Shown here in pieces: positions 20,162 to 29,026 of a stretch of DNA of 64,000 nt. How positions within the stretch are numbered: the first letter of the stretch is position 1; every line of letters starts with the position of its first letter. The notes beneath the pieces were generated by a model that was not told where the DNA came from, did no database searches, and saw only the letters and a list, made by a program, of their open reading frames with translations. This stretch comes from Actinophytocola sp. GTDB taxonomy: Bacteria > Actinomycetota > Actinomycetes > Mycobacteriales > Pseudonocardiaceae. Both the position numbers and the translations under genes were made by a program. The stretch is taken from positions 62,001-126,000 of the forward strand of contig WHTY01000001.1 of NCBI GenBank assembly GCA_009377475.1. Reading direction: 5' to 3'.

Positions 20162-20175
20162 TAGAACATGTTCTA
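20162..20175 (-). promoter_or_regulatory. KstR box upstream of WS/DGAT gene
   Basis: TAGAACATGTTCTA is a perfect palindromic KstR operator. It sits between the stop codon of the FadE34-type gene (20177) and the WS/DGAT start (20138), so the acyltransferase has its own sterol-responsive promoter. Confidence 0.9.
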
Positions 20176-20176
20176 G

Positions 20177-22312
20177 TTAGCGAGGCAGGCCGAGGATCCG
20201 CTCCGCCGCGACGTTGCGCAGCACTTCCGTCGTCCCGCCCGCGATGCTGAGGCACCGGCTGAGCAGGAACTCGTGCTGGACGTCGTGGGTGGCGGGCTCG
20301 TCGGCCACCCCGGCAGGGCCCAACAGCTCCAGCGCCACCTCGGCGACGTCTTGCCGATGCCGCACGCCGATCAGCTTGCGCACACTGGACTCCGCGCCCT
20401 GTCCCTGCGCGGCGAGTTGGTTCAGCACCGATCGCAGATCGAGCACCGCGCACGCCGCGCCGTCCACAATCAACCGTCCACTCTCGCCGAGGTCGATGTC
20501 CTTTCGCACCAGTGTGAGTAGCCTTTCCAGACTCTCGCCGAGCGACGAGTCGCTCATCGCGACTCGCTCGTTCGCCAACGTGGTGCGGGCGAGCCGCCAA
20601 CCGTCGCCCTGCTCGCCGACGACGTTGGCGTCCGGCACGAATACGCTGGTCAGGAACACTTCGTTGAACCGCTCCACACCGGTGATCTCCCGCAGCGGGC
20701 GGGTTTCGATGCCGGGCGAAGTCATGTCGACCAGGAAGTACGTGATGCCCTTGTGCTTCGGGACGTCCTTGTCGGTGCGGGCGAGGCAGATTGCCCAGTC
20801 CGCCTCGCGCGCGAGCGACGTCCACACCTTTTGTCCAGTTAGGAGCCAGCCGCCGTCGGTGCGTTCCGCGACGGTGCGCAGCGAGGCCAGGTCGGAGCCC
20901 GCCTCCGGCTCGCTGAACAACTGGCACCAGTTCAGCTCGCCCCGCAACGTCGGCAGCAGGAAGCGGTCGCGCTGGTCGTCGGTGCCGTGGCGCAGGATGG
21001 TCGCGGTGGCCCACCCGCCAATGACCAGGTCAGGGCGCTCGACGCCCGCCCGGTCGAGTTCGGCGTCGATGGCCAGTTGCAGCGCGGGTGACGCGTCGAG
21101 CCCGTACGGCGTGGGCCAGTGCGGCATGAGGTAGCCGGTCTCGGCGAGCATCCACCTGCGACGCTCGTCCGGTGCGGCGGCGATCGCCGCGACGTCGGCC
21201 CGCACCCGCTCGGCGGTGGCGGCGTCCGGACCGTGTTCACGCAGGTCGATGGCCAGGTTCCGGCGCGTGCCGTCCAGCGCGAGTCGGGCGGTACGACGTC
21301 GCCAGGCCGCGCTCCCGCCGAGCCACTGGCGCAGCGCGACGGCCCGGCGCAGGTAGAGGTGGGCGTCGTGCTCCCAGGTGAAGCCGATGCCGCCGAGCGC
21401 CTGGACGCAGTCCTTGGCGTTGTCGACGGCGGCGTCGAGGGCACCCGCTGCCGCCACCGCGGCAGCGAAGGCGTGCTGGTCCGGGTCGTCGTCGGCGGCG
21501 CGGGCGGCGTCCCAGGCGAGCGCGGCGGCCTGTTCCGCCCGGCACAGCATCGTGGCGCACAGCTGCTTGACCGCTTGGAACGTGCCGATCTTCACGCCGA
21601 ACTGCTCCCGCACGCAGGCGTACTCGCTCGCCGTGCGCAGGCACCACGCCGCGATGCCGGACGCCTCGGCGGCGGCGAGTGTGGCCGCCATGTCCCGCAC
21701 GTCGACGTCGGGCACCAGGGCGGTCGGTGGCAGGACGACGTCGTCGAGGTGGACACGGGCGACACCCCGGCTCAGGTCCAGGGACTCCGCGCGCTCGACC
21801 CGCGCCAGCCCGGGCGCGACGACGCACCACCGCTGTTCGCCGTCAACGTCGGCGGGCAGGAGCAGCACGGCGTCAGCGTTCGCACCCGGGAGCAGCCCGG
21901 CGTCCCCGGACAGCCGGATGCCGTCGGACGTCGTCGTGCCGGTGACCGTGCCCGGTTCCAGTGCGAGCGCCGCTTTCGACGTCCCCGCGACCAGGCCGGG
22001 AACGACGTCCTTGGCCAGGGCGGCGTCCGCATGTCGGCTGAGGATGACCGCGGCGAGCATGGTGGACAGGACCGGGCCGGGCACCAGCGCTTCGGCGGCA
22101 GCCTCCAGCCCAGCGGCGGCGTCCGCGAGCGTGGCCCCGGCGCCGCCCAGGTCGTCCGGGACGGCGATGCCGAACAGCCCGATGTCGGACAGCCCTTCCC
22201 AGGTCCGCTCGGGATCACCGGCTCGTGCGGCGTCCACCGGACGTGAGCGCTCCGCCCAGTCCCGGATGGCGTCCGCGAGCGCGCGCTGGGTGTCGGTGAT
22301 GGCGATCGGCAC
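20177..22312 (-). CDS. fadE34: double-domain acyl-CoA dehydrogenase (FadE34/ChsE3 type)
   Basis: Fusion of two acyl-CoA dehydrogenase modules, 711 residues with the start chosen here, the same length as M. tuberculosis FadE34. The degenerate first half includes FGVKIGTFQAVKQLCATMLC. The second half has MPHWPTPYGLDASP, CQLFSEPEAGSDLASLRT, GQKVWTSLAREADWAIC and the C-terminal SIAGGTTEVLRNVAAERILG. In mycobacteria it dehydrogenates the 5-carbon steroid side-chain CoA (ChsE3). The GTG at 22312 follows GAGGAGG with good spacing, whereas the GTG at 22339 has none and nearly touches the KstR box. It is divergent from kstR, as in M. tuberculosis. Confidence 0.9.
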   Translation of the reverse strand: MPIAITDTQRALADAIRDWAERSRPVDAARAGDPERTWEGLSDIGLFGIAVPDDLGGAGATLADAAAGLEAAAEALVPGPVLSTMLAAVILSRHADAALAKDVVPGLVAGTSKAALALEPGTVTGTTTSDGIRLSGDAGLLPGANADAVLLLPADVDGEQRWCVVAPGLARVERAESLDLSRGVARVHLDDVVLPPTALVPDVDVRDMAATLAAAEASGIAAWCLRTASEYACVREQFGVKIGTFQAVKQLCATMLCRAEQAAALAWDAARAADDDPDQHAFAAAVAAAGALDAAVDNAKDCVQALGGIGFTWEHDAHLYLRRAVALRQWLGGSAAWRRRTARLALDGTRRNLAIDLREHGPDAATAERVRADVAAIAAAPDERRRWMLAETGYLMPHWPTPYGLDASPALQLAIDAELDRAGVERPDLVIGGWATATILRHGTDDQRDRFLLPTLRGELNWCQLFSEPEAGSDLASLRTVAERTDGGWLLTGQKVWTSLAREADWAICLARTDKDVPKHKGITYFLVDMTSPGIETRPLREITGVERFNEVFLTSVFVPDANVVGEQGDGWRLARTTLANERVAMSDSSLGESLERLLTLVRKDIDLGESGRLIVDGAACAVLDLRSVLNQLAAQGQGAESSVRKLIGVRHRQDVAEVALELLGPAGVADEPATHDVQHEFLLSRCLSIAGGTTEVLRNVAAERILGLPR

Positions 22313-22346
22313 GGGTTCCTCCTCGGCGACGTCTACCACCTCAGAG

Positions 22347-22360
22347 TAGAACGTGTTCTA
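22347..22360. promoter_or_regulatory. KstR box between fadE34 and kstR
   Basis: TAGAACGTGTTCTA is a perfect KstR consensus palindrome in the 147-base divergent gap. It lies 34 bases from the fadE34 GTG and 99 bases from the kstR ATG, so it can repress fadE34 and give autoregulation of kstR. Confidence 0.92.
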
Positions 22361-22459
22361 CACAGATGTCGACTACCGCATCACCGGCGGAGCCGGGAGG
22401 CTCAGGTAAGCTACTCGCGACAACCTGCAACAGGTTCCGACGCACCGGGAGTCAACGCG

Positions 22460-23092
22460 ATGCCGCCACAAGCGACGAGCAACAGCGCCAGCATGGCCAC
22501 GACGTCGAACGAAGAAGTCGGGTCGGCGGCGCAACGCGAACGGCGCAAGCGCATCATCGACGCCACGCTCGCGCTGGCGGCGAAGGGCGGCTACGACGCG
22601 GTGCAGATGCGCTCGGTCGCGGACAAGGCCGACGTCGCGCTCGGCACGTTGTACCGGTACTTCCCGTCCAAGTTGCACCTGCTGGTGGCGGGCCTGTCGC
22701 GGGAGTTCCAGCGGGCGAGCGAGAAGCTCGACCGCACCAAGATCCCCGGCGAGACGGCGACCGACCGGCTGTTGTTCGTACTCGGCCGCAACACGCGGAT
22801 GATGCAGCGCGACCCGCATCTCACCGAGGCGATGGTGCGCGCGTTCATGTTCGCCGACACGACCGCCGCCGCAGAGGTGGAGCAGGTCGGCAAGCTGATG
22901 GAGAGCATGTTCGCCCGCGCGATGGGCAAGGACGAGCCCACCGAGCGGGACAGCGTCATCTTCCACATGATCGCCGACGTCTGGATGGCGAACCTGGTGG
23001 CGTGGGTGACACGGCGCGCGTCCGCGACCGACGTCCAGCACCGGCTTGAGCTGTCGGTGCGACTGCTACTGGAAGGCCGCGACGAGGACTGA
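22460..23092 (+). CDS. kstR: TetR-family repressor of sterol catabolism (KstR)
   Basis: DNA-binding repressor, 210 residues, released by a CoA thioester of an early cholesterol metabolite in mycobacteria. The N-terminal helix-turn-helix region AAQRERRKRIIDATLALAA, then YDAVQMRSVADKADVALGTL and YRYFPSKLHLLV, is almost identical to M. tuberculosis KstR. The C-terminal MESMFARAMG and WVTRRASATDVQHRLEL also match. A downstream ATG at 22493 is an alternative start; I kept 22460, which follows a GGGAG. Six matching operators in this window support the assignment. Confidence 0.95.
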   Translation: MPPQATSNSASMATTSNEEVGSAAQRERRKRIIDATLALAAKGGYDAVQMRSVADKADVALGTLYRYFPSKLHLLVAGLSREFQRASEKLDRTKIPGETATDRLLFVLGRNTRMMQRDPHLTEAMVRAFMFADTTAAAEVEQVGKLMESMFARAMGKDEPTERDSVIFHMIADVWMANLVAWVTRRASATDVQHRLELSVRLLLEGRDED

Positions 23093-23096
23093 GCCG

Positions 23097-23768
23097 CTAC
23101 AGCAGCGCCACGGACAGCGCCTGCGCGATCTCCTTGCCGAGCGCGTGGGTGTCGGTGCCGACCTTGACGACCAGCGGCCCGCCGAACGGCTGCCGCTCGA
23201 CGACCTCGATGCGCTCCCCGAGGCCGATTTGCCGTTCGGCGAGGTAACGCAGCAGGTCAGGGTCGGTGTCCCAGACCCGGACGATCTCCCCGACGGTCCC
23301 TGGCTCCAGCTCGTCAAGGATGCGGGTGGGCATCTCCTCGACGCTGCCGTCCGCGGACGGGATCGGGTCGCCATGCGGGTCGCGCACCGGGTTGCCGAGC
23401 TTCGCCGCGATGCGGTTGATCAGCAGGTCGGAGACGGCGTGCTCCAGCGCGTCGGCCTCGGCGTGCACCTCGTCCCAGGTGTAACCCAGTTCGGAGACGA
23501 GGTACGACTCGATCAGGCGATGCCTGCGCAGCACCGAGCGCGCCAGTTTCATCCCTTCCGGTGTCAGACCGATGCCCTTGTACGGGACGTGCGCGACGAG
23601 CCCCTGCTGCGACAGCTTGGTCACCATCCCCGACGCCGAGGACGGGCTCACCTCGAGCCGTGAGGACAACGTGTTGTTGGTGACCTCATCACCCCGCTCC
23701 GCGAGGCCGTAGATGACCCGGACGTAGTCCTCGATCGAGGCTGAACGTCGCTGCAACCGATCCTGCAT
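23097..23768 (-). CDS. DtxR/MntR-family metal-dependent regulator
   Basis: Metal-dependent transcription repressor of 223 residues. The N-terminal winged helix reads YVRVIYGLAERGDEV and LEVSPSSASGMVTKLSQQGL. The metal-binding dimerisation domain has RRHRLIESYLVSELGYTWDEV and EALEHA-like residues (ADALEHAVSDLL), followed by DPHGDPIPSADG and an SH3-like FeoA domain (about 150-223). It resembles M. tuberculosis Rv2788 (SirR/MntR) more than IdeR, so manganese response is likelier than iron. It overlaps neither neighbour; kstR ends four bases away on the other strand. Confidence 0.85.
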   Translation of the reverse strand: MQDRLQRRSASIEDYVRVIYGLAERGDEVTNNTLSSRLEVSPSSASGMVTKLSQQGLVAHVPYKGIGLTPEGMKLARSVLRRHRLIESYLVSELGYTWDEVHAEADALEHAVSDLLINRIAAKLGNPVRDPHGDPIPSADGSVEEMPTRILDELEPGTVGEIVRVWDTDPDLLRYLAERQIGLGERIEVVERQPFGGPLVVKVGTDTHALGKEIAQALSVALL

Positions 23769-23810
23769 ACCCCTACGATACGGCCCTGGTCATCGGGCGA
23801 TGTTCGCCCG

Positions 23811-24251
23811 TCAGAGCTGCCAGCGGTACTGCACCCAGCCCGTCACCGGCACCGCGCCGAGCTGCGCGTAGAACGCCGTCGCCTTGTCGTTCTCCTCCCG
23901 CATCTCCCACTCGACCCTTCCGTCGGTGCGCTTGCGCAGCGCCACCATCAGCTCCGCCGCGAAGCCGCGACGTCGATAGGCGGACCGGACGAACAGGTCG
24001 TCCATCCAGATACCGGGCTTGCCCTCCCACGTCGACAACGTCGACCAGCAGAACGCGAACCCCGCCACCGCATCGGGGGCGTCGTCCGGATGGGCGATCA
24101 ACACCCACGCCTTCGGGTCAACGCCGAACAGGTGCTCCGTCATCGCGGCGCGGTCAAGGCGCAGGTCGTTTTTGCCCTCGTACGCCGCGTGCTCCTCGAT
24201 GAGCGAGCAGATCTCGTCGACGTCGGCGCGTGTCGCGTCCCGTACGGCCAT
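23811..24251 (-). CDS. GNAT family N-acetyltransferase
   Basis: Acetyltransferase of 146 residues resembling the diamine/aminoglycoside-type GNAT subgroup. Motif A is seen as IWMDDLFVRSAYRRRGFAAE and the end as FYAQLGAVPVTGWVQYRW. Start at the ATG at 24251, preceded by a strong GGGAGGA Shine-Dalgarno; the frame is open a further 12 codons without support. It follows the amidohydrolase gene by 10 bases on the same strand and may be co-transcribed with it. Substrate unknown. Confidence 0.82.
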   Translation of the reverse strand: MAVRDATRADVDEICSLIEEHAAYEGKNDLRLDRAAMTEHLFGVDPKAWVLIAHPDDAPDAVAGFAFCWSTLSTWEGKPGIWMDDLFVRSAYRRRGFAAELMVALRKRTDGRVEWEMREENDKATAFYAQLGAVPVTGWVQYRWQL

Positions 24252-24261
24252 CGGTCCTCCC

Positions 24262-25866
24262 TCAGCTCTCGTAGACGATCGCACCATCGATGGCGGTGGC
24301 CAGCACCTTCACACCACCGAGCGCATCCTCATTGGTCGGATCGGCGGACAACGCCACGAAGTCGGCGCGCTTGCCGACGTCGAGCGTGCCGAAGTCACCT
24401 TCCGCGAACGTGGCGTACGCCGAGCCGTAGGTATACGCGCGCAGCGCCTCGCGCGCGGTGATCCGCTCGTCCGGCGCGAGCACGTGCCCGGTCGGGGTGC
24501 GGCGGTGCACCATGTCGGCCATGCCGAGCAGCGGCGCGCCGTTGACAACCGGGCGATCGGAGCTGCCCGGCACGACGCACCCGGCGTCGAGGAAGGCGCG
24601 CTGGCGGTAGCACCACGCCTCCCGCTCCGGGCCGAGCGCGGCGCGCATCCCCTCGCCGATCTCGTTGACGAACCGCCCCTGCGGCACCGGAATGACACCC
24701 AGCTCGGCGACCCGCCGCAGGTCAGGCTGGTCGATGACGGCACAGTGCTCGATGCGATGCCGGTGGTCGGCGCGCGGGAACTCCGCCAGCGCGGCGGCGT
24801 AGGCGTCGAGCACGACGGCGATCGCGCGGTCCCCGATCGCGTGCGTGGCGATCTGCCAGCCGGAGCGGTGCGCGCGCCGGATGATCTCGGGGATTGTGTC
24901 CTCCGCCGTCTGGAAGTAGCCGACGTTGTCGGTCTCGCCCGCGAACGGCTCGTGCATCGCGCAGGTACGCCCGACCAGCGAGCCGTCGGAGAACAGCTTC
25001 GTCGGCCCGATCCGCAGCCAGTCGTCGCCGAACCCAGTGCGCAGGCCGAGATCGAGGCCGAACTCGACATCGTCGCCGTCACCGTGTTCCAGCGGGTGCA
25101 GCGAGTCGGCTGCGACCATCACCGTCGTGCGGACCCGCAGCCTGCCAGCGTCGCGCGCCCGCTGGTACGCGGCGAGTTCGATCGGCGTGTTGCCGACGAG
25201 GCCGCCGCCGATGCCAGCTTCCTGCACGCTGGTGATGCCCTCACTGAGGTACTGCTGACCAGCGCGGTCGATGCCGCGTTCGACGTCGGCCAGCGGCACC
25301 GGATACAGCAGTGGGTCGAGCAACCGTTGCGCCTGTTCGCGCAGCAGGCCGGTCGGCTCGCCGCCCTCGCTGACGACGTCGCCGCCCGCGGGTACGATCG
25401 TCAGATCGAGTTGGTGCAGCACCAGCGAGTTGACGACGCACATGTGGCCGGTGGTGTGTTTGAGCTTGACGTGGTGTTTCGGTGCCGCGCGGTCGAGGCC
25501 GTGCCGGTCGGGGTGTTTGCCGAGTTTGGTCTGGTCGTAGCCACGTCCGACGATCCACGTGCCTTCCGGCTGCTCGGCGGCGCGCGCGGCGACGGCGGCA
25601 TAGACGTCGTCCAGGCTGGTGCAGCTCGCCTCGCTGACGTCGAGTTCGTCGAGGCCCATGCCGTACCAGGCCATGTGGTTATGCGCGTCGTGGAAGCCAG
25701 GCACGACGATGGCGCCGCCGAGGTCGACGGTTCGCGCCGCGCTGAGCCCTCGCGCGTCGTCGCCCAGCGCGACGACCCTGCCGCCCAGCACGGCCATCGC
25801 GTCCACCGGCCGGAAGTCCTCGCCGGTCAGCACCGTCACCCCGGTGTAGACCGCGTCCACCCGCAT
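24262..25866 (-). CDS. YtcJ-like metal-dependent amidohydrolase
   Basis: Amidohydrolase-superfamily enzyme of 534 residues (YtcJ/NfdA type), which hydrolyses N-acyl or amide bonds. N-terminal GFHDAHNHMAWYG holds the metal-binding HxH. GWQIATHAIGDRAI and HRIEHCAVI supply further His ligands, and VPGSSDRPVVNGAPL the Asp region. The C-terminal DFGTLDVGKRADFVAL is the usual composite-sheet domain. Start at the ATG at 25866. It is divergent from the echA-fadD-tetR unit across an 80-base gap holding a probable TetR operator. Substrate cannot be told from the sequence. Confidence 0.87.
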   Translation of the reverse strand: MRVDAVYTGVTVLTGEDFRPVDAMAVLGGRVVALGDDARGLSAARTVDLGGAIVVPGFHDAHNHMAWYGMGLDELDVSEASCTSLDDVYAAVAARAAEQPEGTWIVGRGYDQTKLGKHPDRHGLDRAAPKHHVKLKHTTGHMCVVNSLVLHQLDLTIVPAGGDVVSEGGEPTGLLREQAQRLLDPLLYPVPLADVERGIDRAGQQYLSEGITSVQEAGIGGGLVGNTPIELAAYQRARDAGRLRVRTTVMVAADSLHPLEHGDGDDVEFGLDLGLRTGFGDDWLRIGPTKLFSDGSLVGRTCAMHEPFAGETDNVGYFQTAEDTIPEIIRRAHRSGWQIATHAIGDRAIAVVLDAYAAALAEFPRADHRHRIEHCAVIDQPDLRRVAELGVIPVPQGRFVNEIGEGMRAALGPEREAWCYRQRAFLDAGCVVPGSSDRPVVNGAPLLGMADMVHRRTPTGHVLAPDERITAREALRAYTYGSAYATFAEGDFGTLDVGKRADFVALSADPTNEDALGGVKVLATAIDGAIVYES

Positions 25867-25908
25867 TTCCGCACCCCCACATCGCCATAGGTCGTTGCCG
25901 TCACAAAC

Positions 25909-25938
25909 CTAGCCGACCGATCGTTCGATCGTCTAGGC
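25909..25938. promoter_or_regulatory. palindromic operator upstream of echA-fadD-tetR
   Basis: CCTAG...CTAGG flanks an inner CGATCG-TT-CGATCG (25918-25931), a typical TetR-type inverted repeat. It lies in the divergent gap between the amidohydrolase and echA. The TetR protein encoded at the end of the operon is the likely ligand. Confidence 0.6.
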
Positions 25939-25946
25939 TGGGCGGC

Positions 25947-26717
25947 ATGGTGTCTGTTGATTCAGCGCGCACGGTCGCCATGGACGTCGCCGACGGCGTC
26001 GCCGTGGTCTCGCTCGACCGGCCGCACCGGCTCAACGCGGTGGTGTCCGCACTCGTCGACGATCTGATCACACGGCTGGACGAGGTCGCAGCGCGCGACG
26101 ACGTCCGCGCCGTCGTGTTAGCGGGCAACGGCAGGGCGTTCTGCGCTGGTCACGACCTCAAAGAGCCAACGCCATCAGGGGATTCGCGCGCCAGGATCGA
26201 GCGGATTCAGCACGTCACGCAGCGACTGCGGGGCTTGCCGCAACCGGTGATCGCGGCCGTGCACGGCTATGCGATCGGCGCTGGTGCGGAGTTCGCGCTC
26301 GGCTGTGATCTGGTGCTCGCCGCCGAGGATGCGGTGTTCGCGTTCCCGGAGGCCGGGCTCGGGCTCAGCGTCACCGGTGGCGCGTCCCGGTTGCTGCCGC
26401 TGCTGGTGGGGCCGATGCGGGCAAAGGAACTGCTGCTGCTCGGGGAACGCATCGGCGCCCAGCGGGCGCTGGAGATGGGGCTGGTCAACCGGGTCACCCC
26501 CGACGTGCGTGTTGCTGCCGTTGACATGGCGCGCGAACTATCGGGCAAACCGTCCTATGCGGTCACGCTCGTGAAGCGCGGGGTGAACTCCGGAATGGAC
26601 ACGTCGCTGGAGTCCGCATTGGAGCTCGAAGTGACCCATGCACTGCTGACCGAGAACACGGCGGACGTCGCCGCGTCGTCCGGGCGATTCCGTGATCGAG
26701 GCACGGAGGGGGCATGA
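25947..26717 (+). CDS. enoyl-CoA hydratase/isomerase family protein
   Basis: Crotonase-fold protein of 256 residues. It has the oxyanion-hole segments GRAFCAGHDLKE (about residues 60-71) and GYAIGAGAEFALGCDLVLAA, and the C-terminal helical region typical of the family. The second catalytic acid region reads AVFAFPEAGLGLSV. It is the first gene of a three-gene unit with an acyl-CoA synthetase and a TetR regulator, suggesting activation and beta-oxidation of a specific carboxylic acid. The stop overlaps the fadD start (ATGA). Confidence 0.88.
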   Translation: MVSVDSARTVAMDVADGVAVVSLDRPHRLNAVVSALVDDLITRLDEVAARDDVRAVVLAGNGRAFCAGHDLKEPTPSGDSRARIERIQHVTQRLRGLPQPVIAAVHGYAIGAGAEFALGCDLVLAAEDAVFAFPEAGLGLSVTGGASRLLPLLVGPMRAKELLLLGERIGAQRALEMGLVNRVTPDVRVAAVDMARELSGKPSYAVTLVKRGVNSGMDTSLESALELEVTHALLTENTADVAASSGRFRDRGTEGA

Positions 26718-28255
26718 CGACACTCGCCGACATCGATGATCTGTCCACACTGGTCGCTCGCGCGGCGACGCGGTGGCCGGATCGCGCGGCGTGGGTGTTC
26801 GACGAGACCGGCACGTCGCTGACGTTCGGCGACGTCGAGCGAGAAAGCGCACGGCTCGCCGGGGTGCTGGCCGGGTACGGGATCGCGGCGGGTGACCGGG
26901 TGGCGGTGATGCTGCGCAACCGGCCGGCGTTCCCGTGGCTGTGGTTGGCACTGGCGCGGGTCGGCGCGGCGATCGTGCCGGTCAACACGAACTACCGCGA
27001 GGTCGACGGCGGGCACGTGCTTGCGCACTCCGGCGCACGGCTGGCCGTGGTGGAGCCGGAGTTCACCGACCTCATGGCACGCATCCAGCCCGGGACGTCG
27101 GTGGAACGGATTCTGACACCGGACGATCTCGGTGTGGCGGCCGGTGCTTACGAGGGTGCTGCCGCCGTGCCGGAACAGCCGGTGAACATCCAGTACACCT
27201 CGGGCACTACCGGCGCGCCGAAGGGCTGCGTGCTGCCGCATCGGTACTGGCTGACGTTGGTTCGTGGGTTGGTGACCGACTTTCCGTCCATCAGCGACGC
27301 CGACACCATCATCACCGCGCAGCCGTTCCATTACATCGATCCGCAGTGGAACGTCGCGTTAGGACTCGCATCGGGAGCGACCCTCGTCGTGCTGGACCGA
27401 TTCCACCCGTCGACGTTCTGGCAGAAGGTGCGCGAGTACGACGTCACGTGGTTCTACTGTCTCGGCTTGATGCCGACGTTGCTGCTGCGCCAGCCGGAGA
27501 GCCCCGACGACCGGCGCCACCGGGTCCGGGCGATCCACGCGTCCGCCATTCCACACGACCTGCACGCCGCGTTGGAGGAGCGCTGGGGCGTGCCGTGGTA
27601 CGAGGCGTTCGGCATGACCGAGACAGGGGCGGACATCAGGATGTCCCAGGCCGATCACGACGACCTGGTCGCCACCGGCTGCATCGGCAGGCCGACCAGC
27701 GAGCGGGAGGCCGTCATCCTCGGCGACGACGGCCTGCCCCTGCCACGTGGCAAGACCGGCGAGTTGGCGCTGCGCGGCACCGGTCTGATGCTGCGGTACC
27801 ACGACGACCCGGCCGCGACCGAACGTGCGTTTCGCGGCGGCTGGTTCCACACTGGTGACCTGGCCACCATGGACGAGCAGGGCCGGGTGTACTACGTGGG
27901 TAGGACCAAGGACATGATCCGGCGCAGCGGTGAGAACGTCTCGGCCGACGAGGTGGAGCGGACATTGCAGCAGCATCCCGATATCTCGCTTGCTGCCGTT
28001 ATCGCCGTGCCGGACGACGTGCGCGGCGAGGAGATCAAGGCGTTCGTCGTCCCGGCCAGTGACGCCGAGCCGGAGCCGGACGCACTGGCGGAATTCTGTT
28101 CGTCCAAACTGGCCTACTTCAAAGTGCCTCGCTTTTGGTCCGTCGTGGACTCCTTGCCGATGACACCATCGGAGCGAGTCGCGAAAGGACAGTTGCGGGG
28201 CGGCGGCGACGCGCTCGCACGAACTTACGACAGGGTGGAGCAATCATGGCGGTGA
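26714..28255 (+). CDS. acyl-CoA synthetase (FadD/CaiC-like)
   Basis: AMP-forming acid-CoA ligase of 513 residues. The ATP-binding signature is YTSGTTGAPKGCVLPH, followed by YEAFGMTETG, the hinge-region GGWFHTGDLATMDEQGRVYYVGR split around the conserved Asp, and the C-terminal PMTPSERVAKGQLR carrying the catalytic Lys. It resembles CaiC/FadD-type ligases for short or polar acids; the true substrate is unknown. Its start overlaps the echA stop and follows GGAGGGGG. Its last bases overlap the start of the downstream TetR gene. Confidence 0.88.
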   Translation: MTTLADIDDLSTLVARAATRWPDRAAWVFDETGTSLTFGDVERESARLAGVLAGYGIAAGDRVAVMLRNRPAFPWLWLALARVGAAIVPVNTNYREVDGGHVLAHSGARLAVVEPEFTDLMARIQPGTSVERILTPDDLGVAAGAYEGAAAVPEQPVNIQYTSGTTGAPKGCVLPHRYWLTLVRGLVTDFPSISDADTIITAQPFHYIDPQWNVALGLASGATLVVLDRFHPSTFWQKVREYDVTWFYCLGLMPTLLLRQPESPDDRRHRVRAIHASAIPHDLHAALEERWGVPWYEAFGMTETGADIRMSQADHDDLVATGCIGRPTSEREAVILGDDGLPLPRGKTGELALRGTGLMLRYHDDPAATERAFRGGWFHTGDLATMDEQGRVYYVGRTKDMIRRSGENVSADEVERTLQQHPDISLAAVIAVPDDVRGEEIKAFVVPASDAEPEPDALAEFCSSKLAYFKVPRFWSVVDSLPMTPSERVAKGQLRGGGDALARTYDRVEQSWR

Positions 28256-28890
28256 ACCCGACCCAAACCCGAGTACGCAACGCCGCGATCCGGCTGTTCG
28301 CGAAGAAGGGCTTCCACGGCGTCGGCATCAGGGAGTTGGCGCAGGCGGCGAAGGTGTCGCCCGCGAGCCTGTACCACTACATCGGCAGCAAGGAAGAACT
28401 GCTCGCCGACATCATGTGGGAAAGTCTGGAGCGACTGCTGTCCGCGGCGATGCTGGCGACGACCGACGTGGCCGATCCGCAGGAGAAACTGGGCAGGCTG
28501 GTCACCCTGCACGTGATCGCTCACGCGGTGCAGGCCAAGGAGACCGCCGTCGTCGACAACGAGCTCCGCTCGCTCTCGCCGAAGCTGCGCAAGCGGGTGA
28601 TCGACAAGCGCGATGCCTACGAGCTGCTGTGGGCGGAGACCGTCGAGCAGGGCGCGGAGGCTGGCGTGTTCCGGCCCGATCCCGACGGCACCGCCCGCCG
28701 GGCCGTGCTGGAGATGTGCAGCGGTGTCGCGCGGTGGTATTCCCCCAAGGGCGAAATCAAGCTGGACGCGCTGGCCAGCCAGTTCACCGACCTCGCGTTG
28801 CGTTCGCTCGGCACCGGCGATGCGCCGCCGCAGCCCGACATGGAACGCTGCCGCACCATCGTGAAGTACACGTGGGGCACCCGCGTGTGA
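28246..28890 (+). CDS. TetR-family transcriptional regulator
   Basis: Repressor of 214 residues. The helix-turn-helix is in VRNAAIRLFAKKGFHGVGIR and AKVSPASLYHYIGSKEELLA. The C-terminal domain is a TetR_C type often found with acyl-CoA-related operons. The ATG at 28246 overlaps the 3' end of fadD by 10 bases, so it belongs to the echA-fadD operon and probably senses a CoA ester produced by it. The palindrome at 25909-25938 is its best operator candidate. Confidence 0.88.
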   Translation: MAVNPTQTRVRNAAIRLFAKKGFHGVGIRELAQAAKVSPASLYHYIGSKEELLADIMWESLERLLSAAMLATTDVADPQEKLGRLVTLHVIAHAVQAKETAVVDNELRSLSPKLRKRVIDKRDAYELLWAETVEQGAEAGVFRPDPDGTARRAVLEMCSGVARWYSPKGEIKLDALASQFTDLALRSLGTGDAPPQPDMERCRTIVKYTWGTRV

Positions 28891-28900
28891 CCCGCCACGC

Positions 28901-28963
28901 CGTGTCCTGCACTCCCGACGCCGTGTCCTGCACTCAGGACACTGTGTTCGTCATTCCCGACGT
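28901..28963. repeat. 21-bp-period tandem repeat, family B
   Basis: Three exact 21-bp units beginning CGTGTCCTGCACTC or TGTGTTCGTCATTC and ending near GACG. They occupy the gap between the tetR stop and the phosphopantetheinyl transferase gene. Confidence 0.85.
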
Positions 28964-29026
28964 CCTGCCGTGCTGCCTTCCGCGCCAGTGCCACGCGCGC
29001 CGACCACAACCCGGAGGTTGAGGCCA

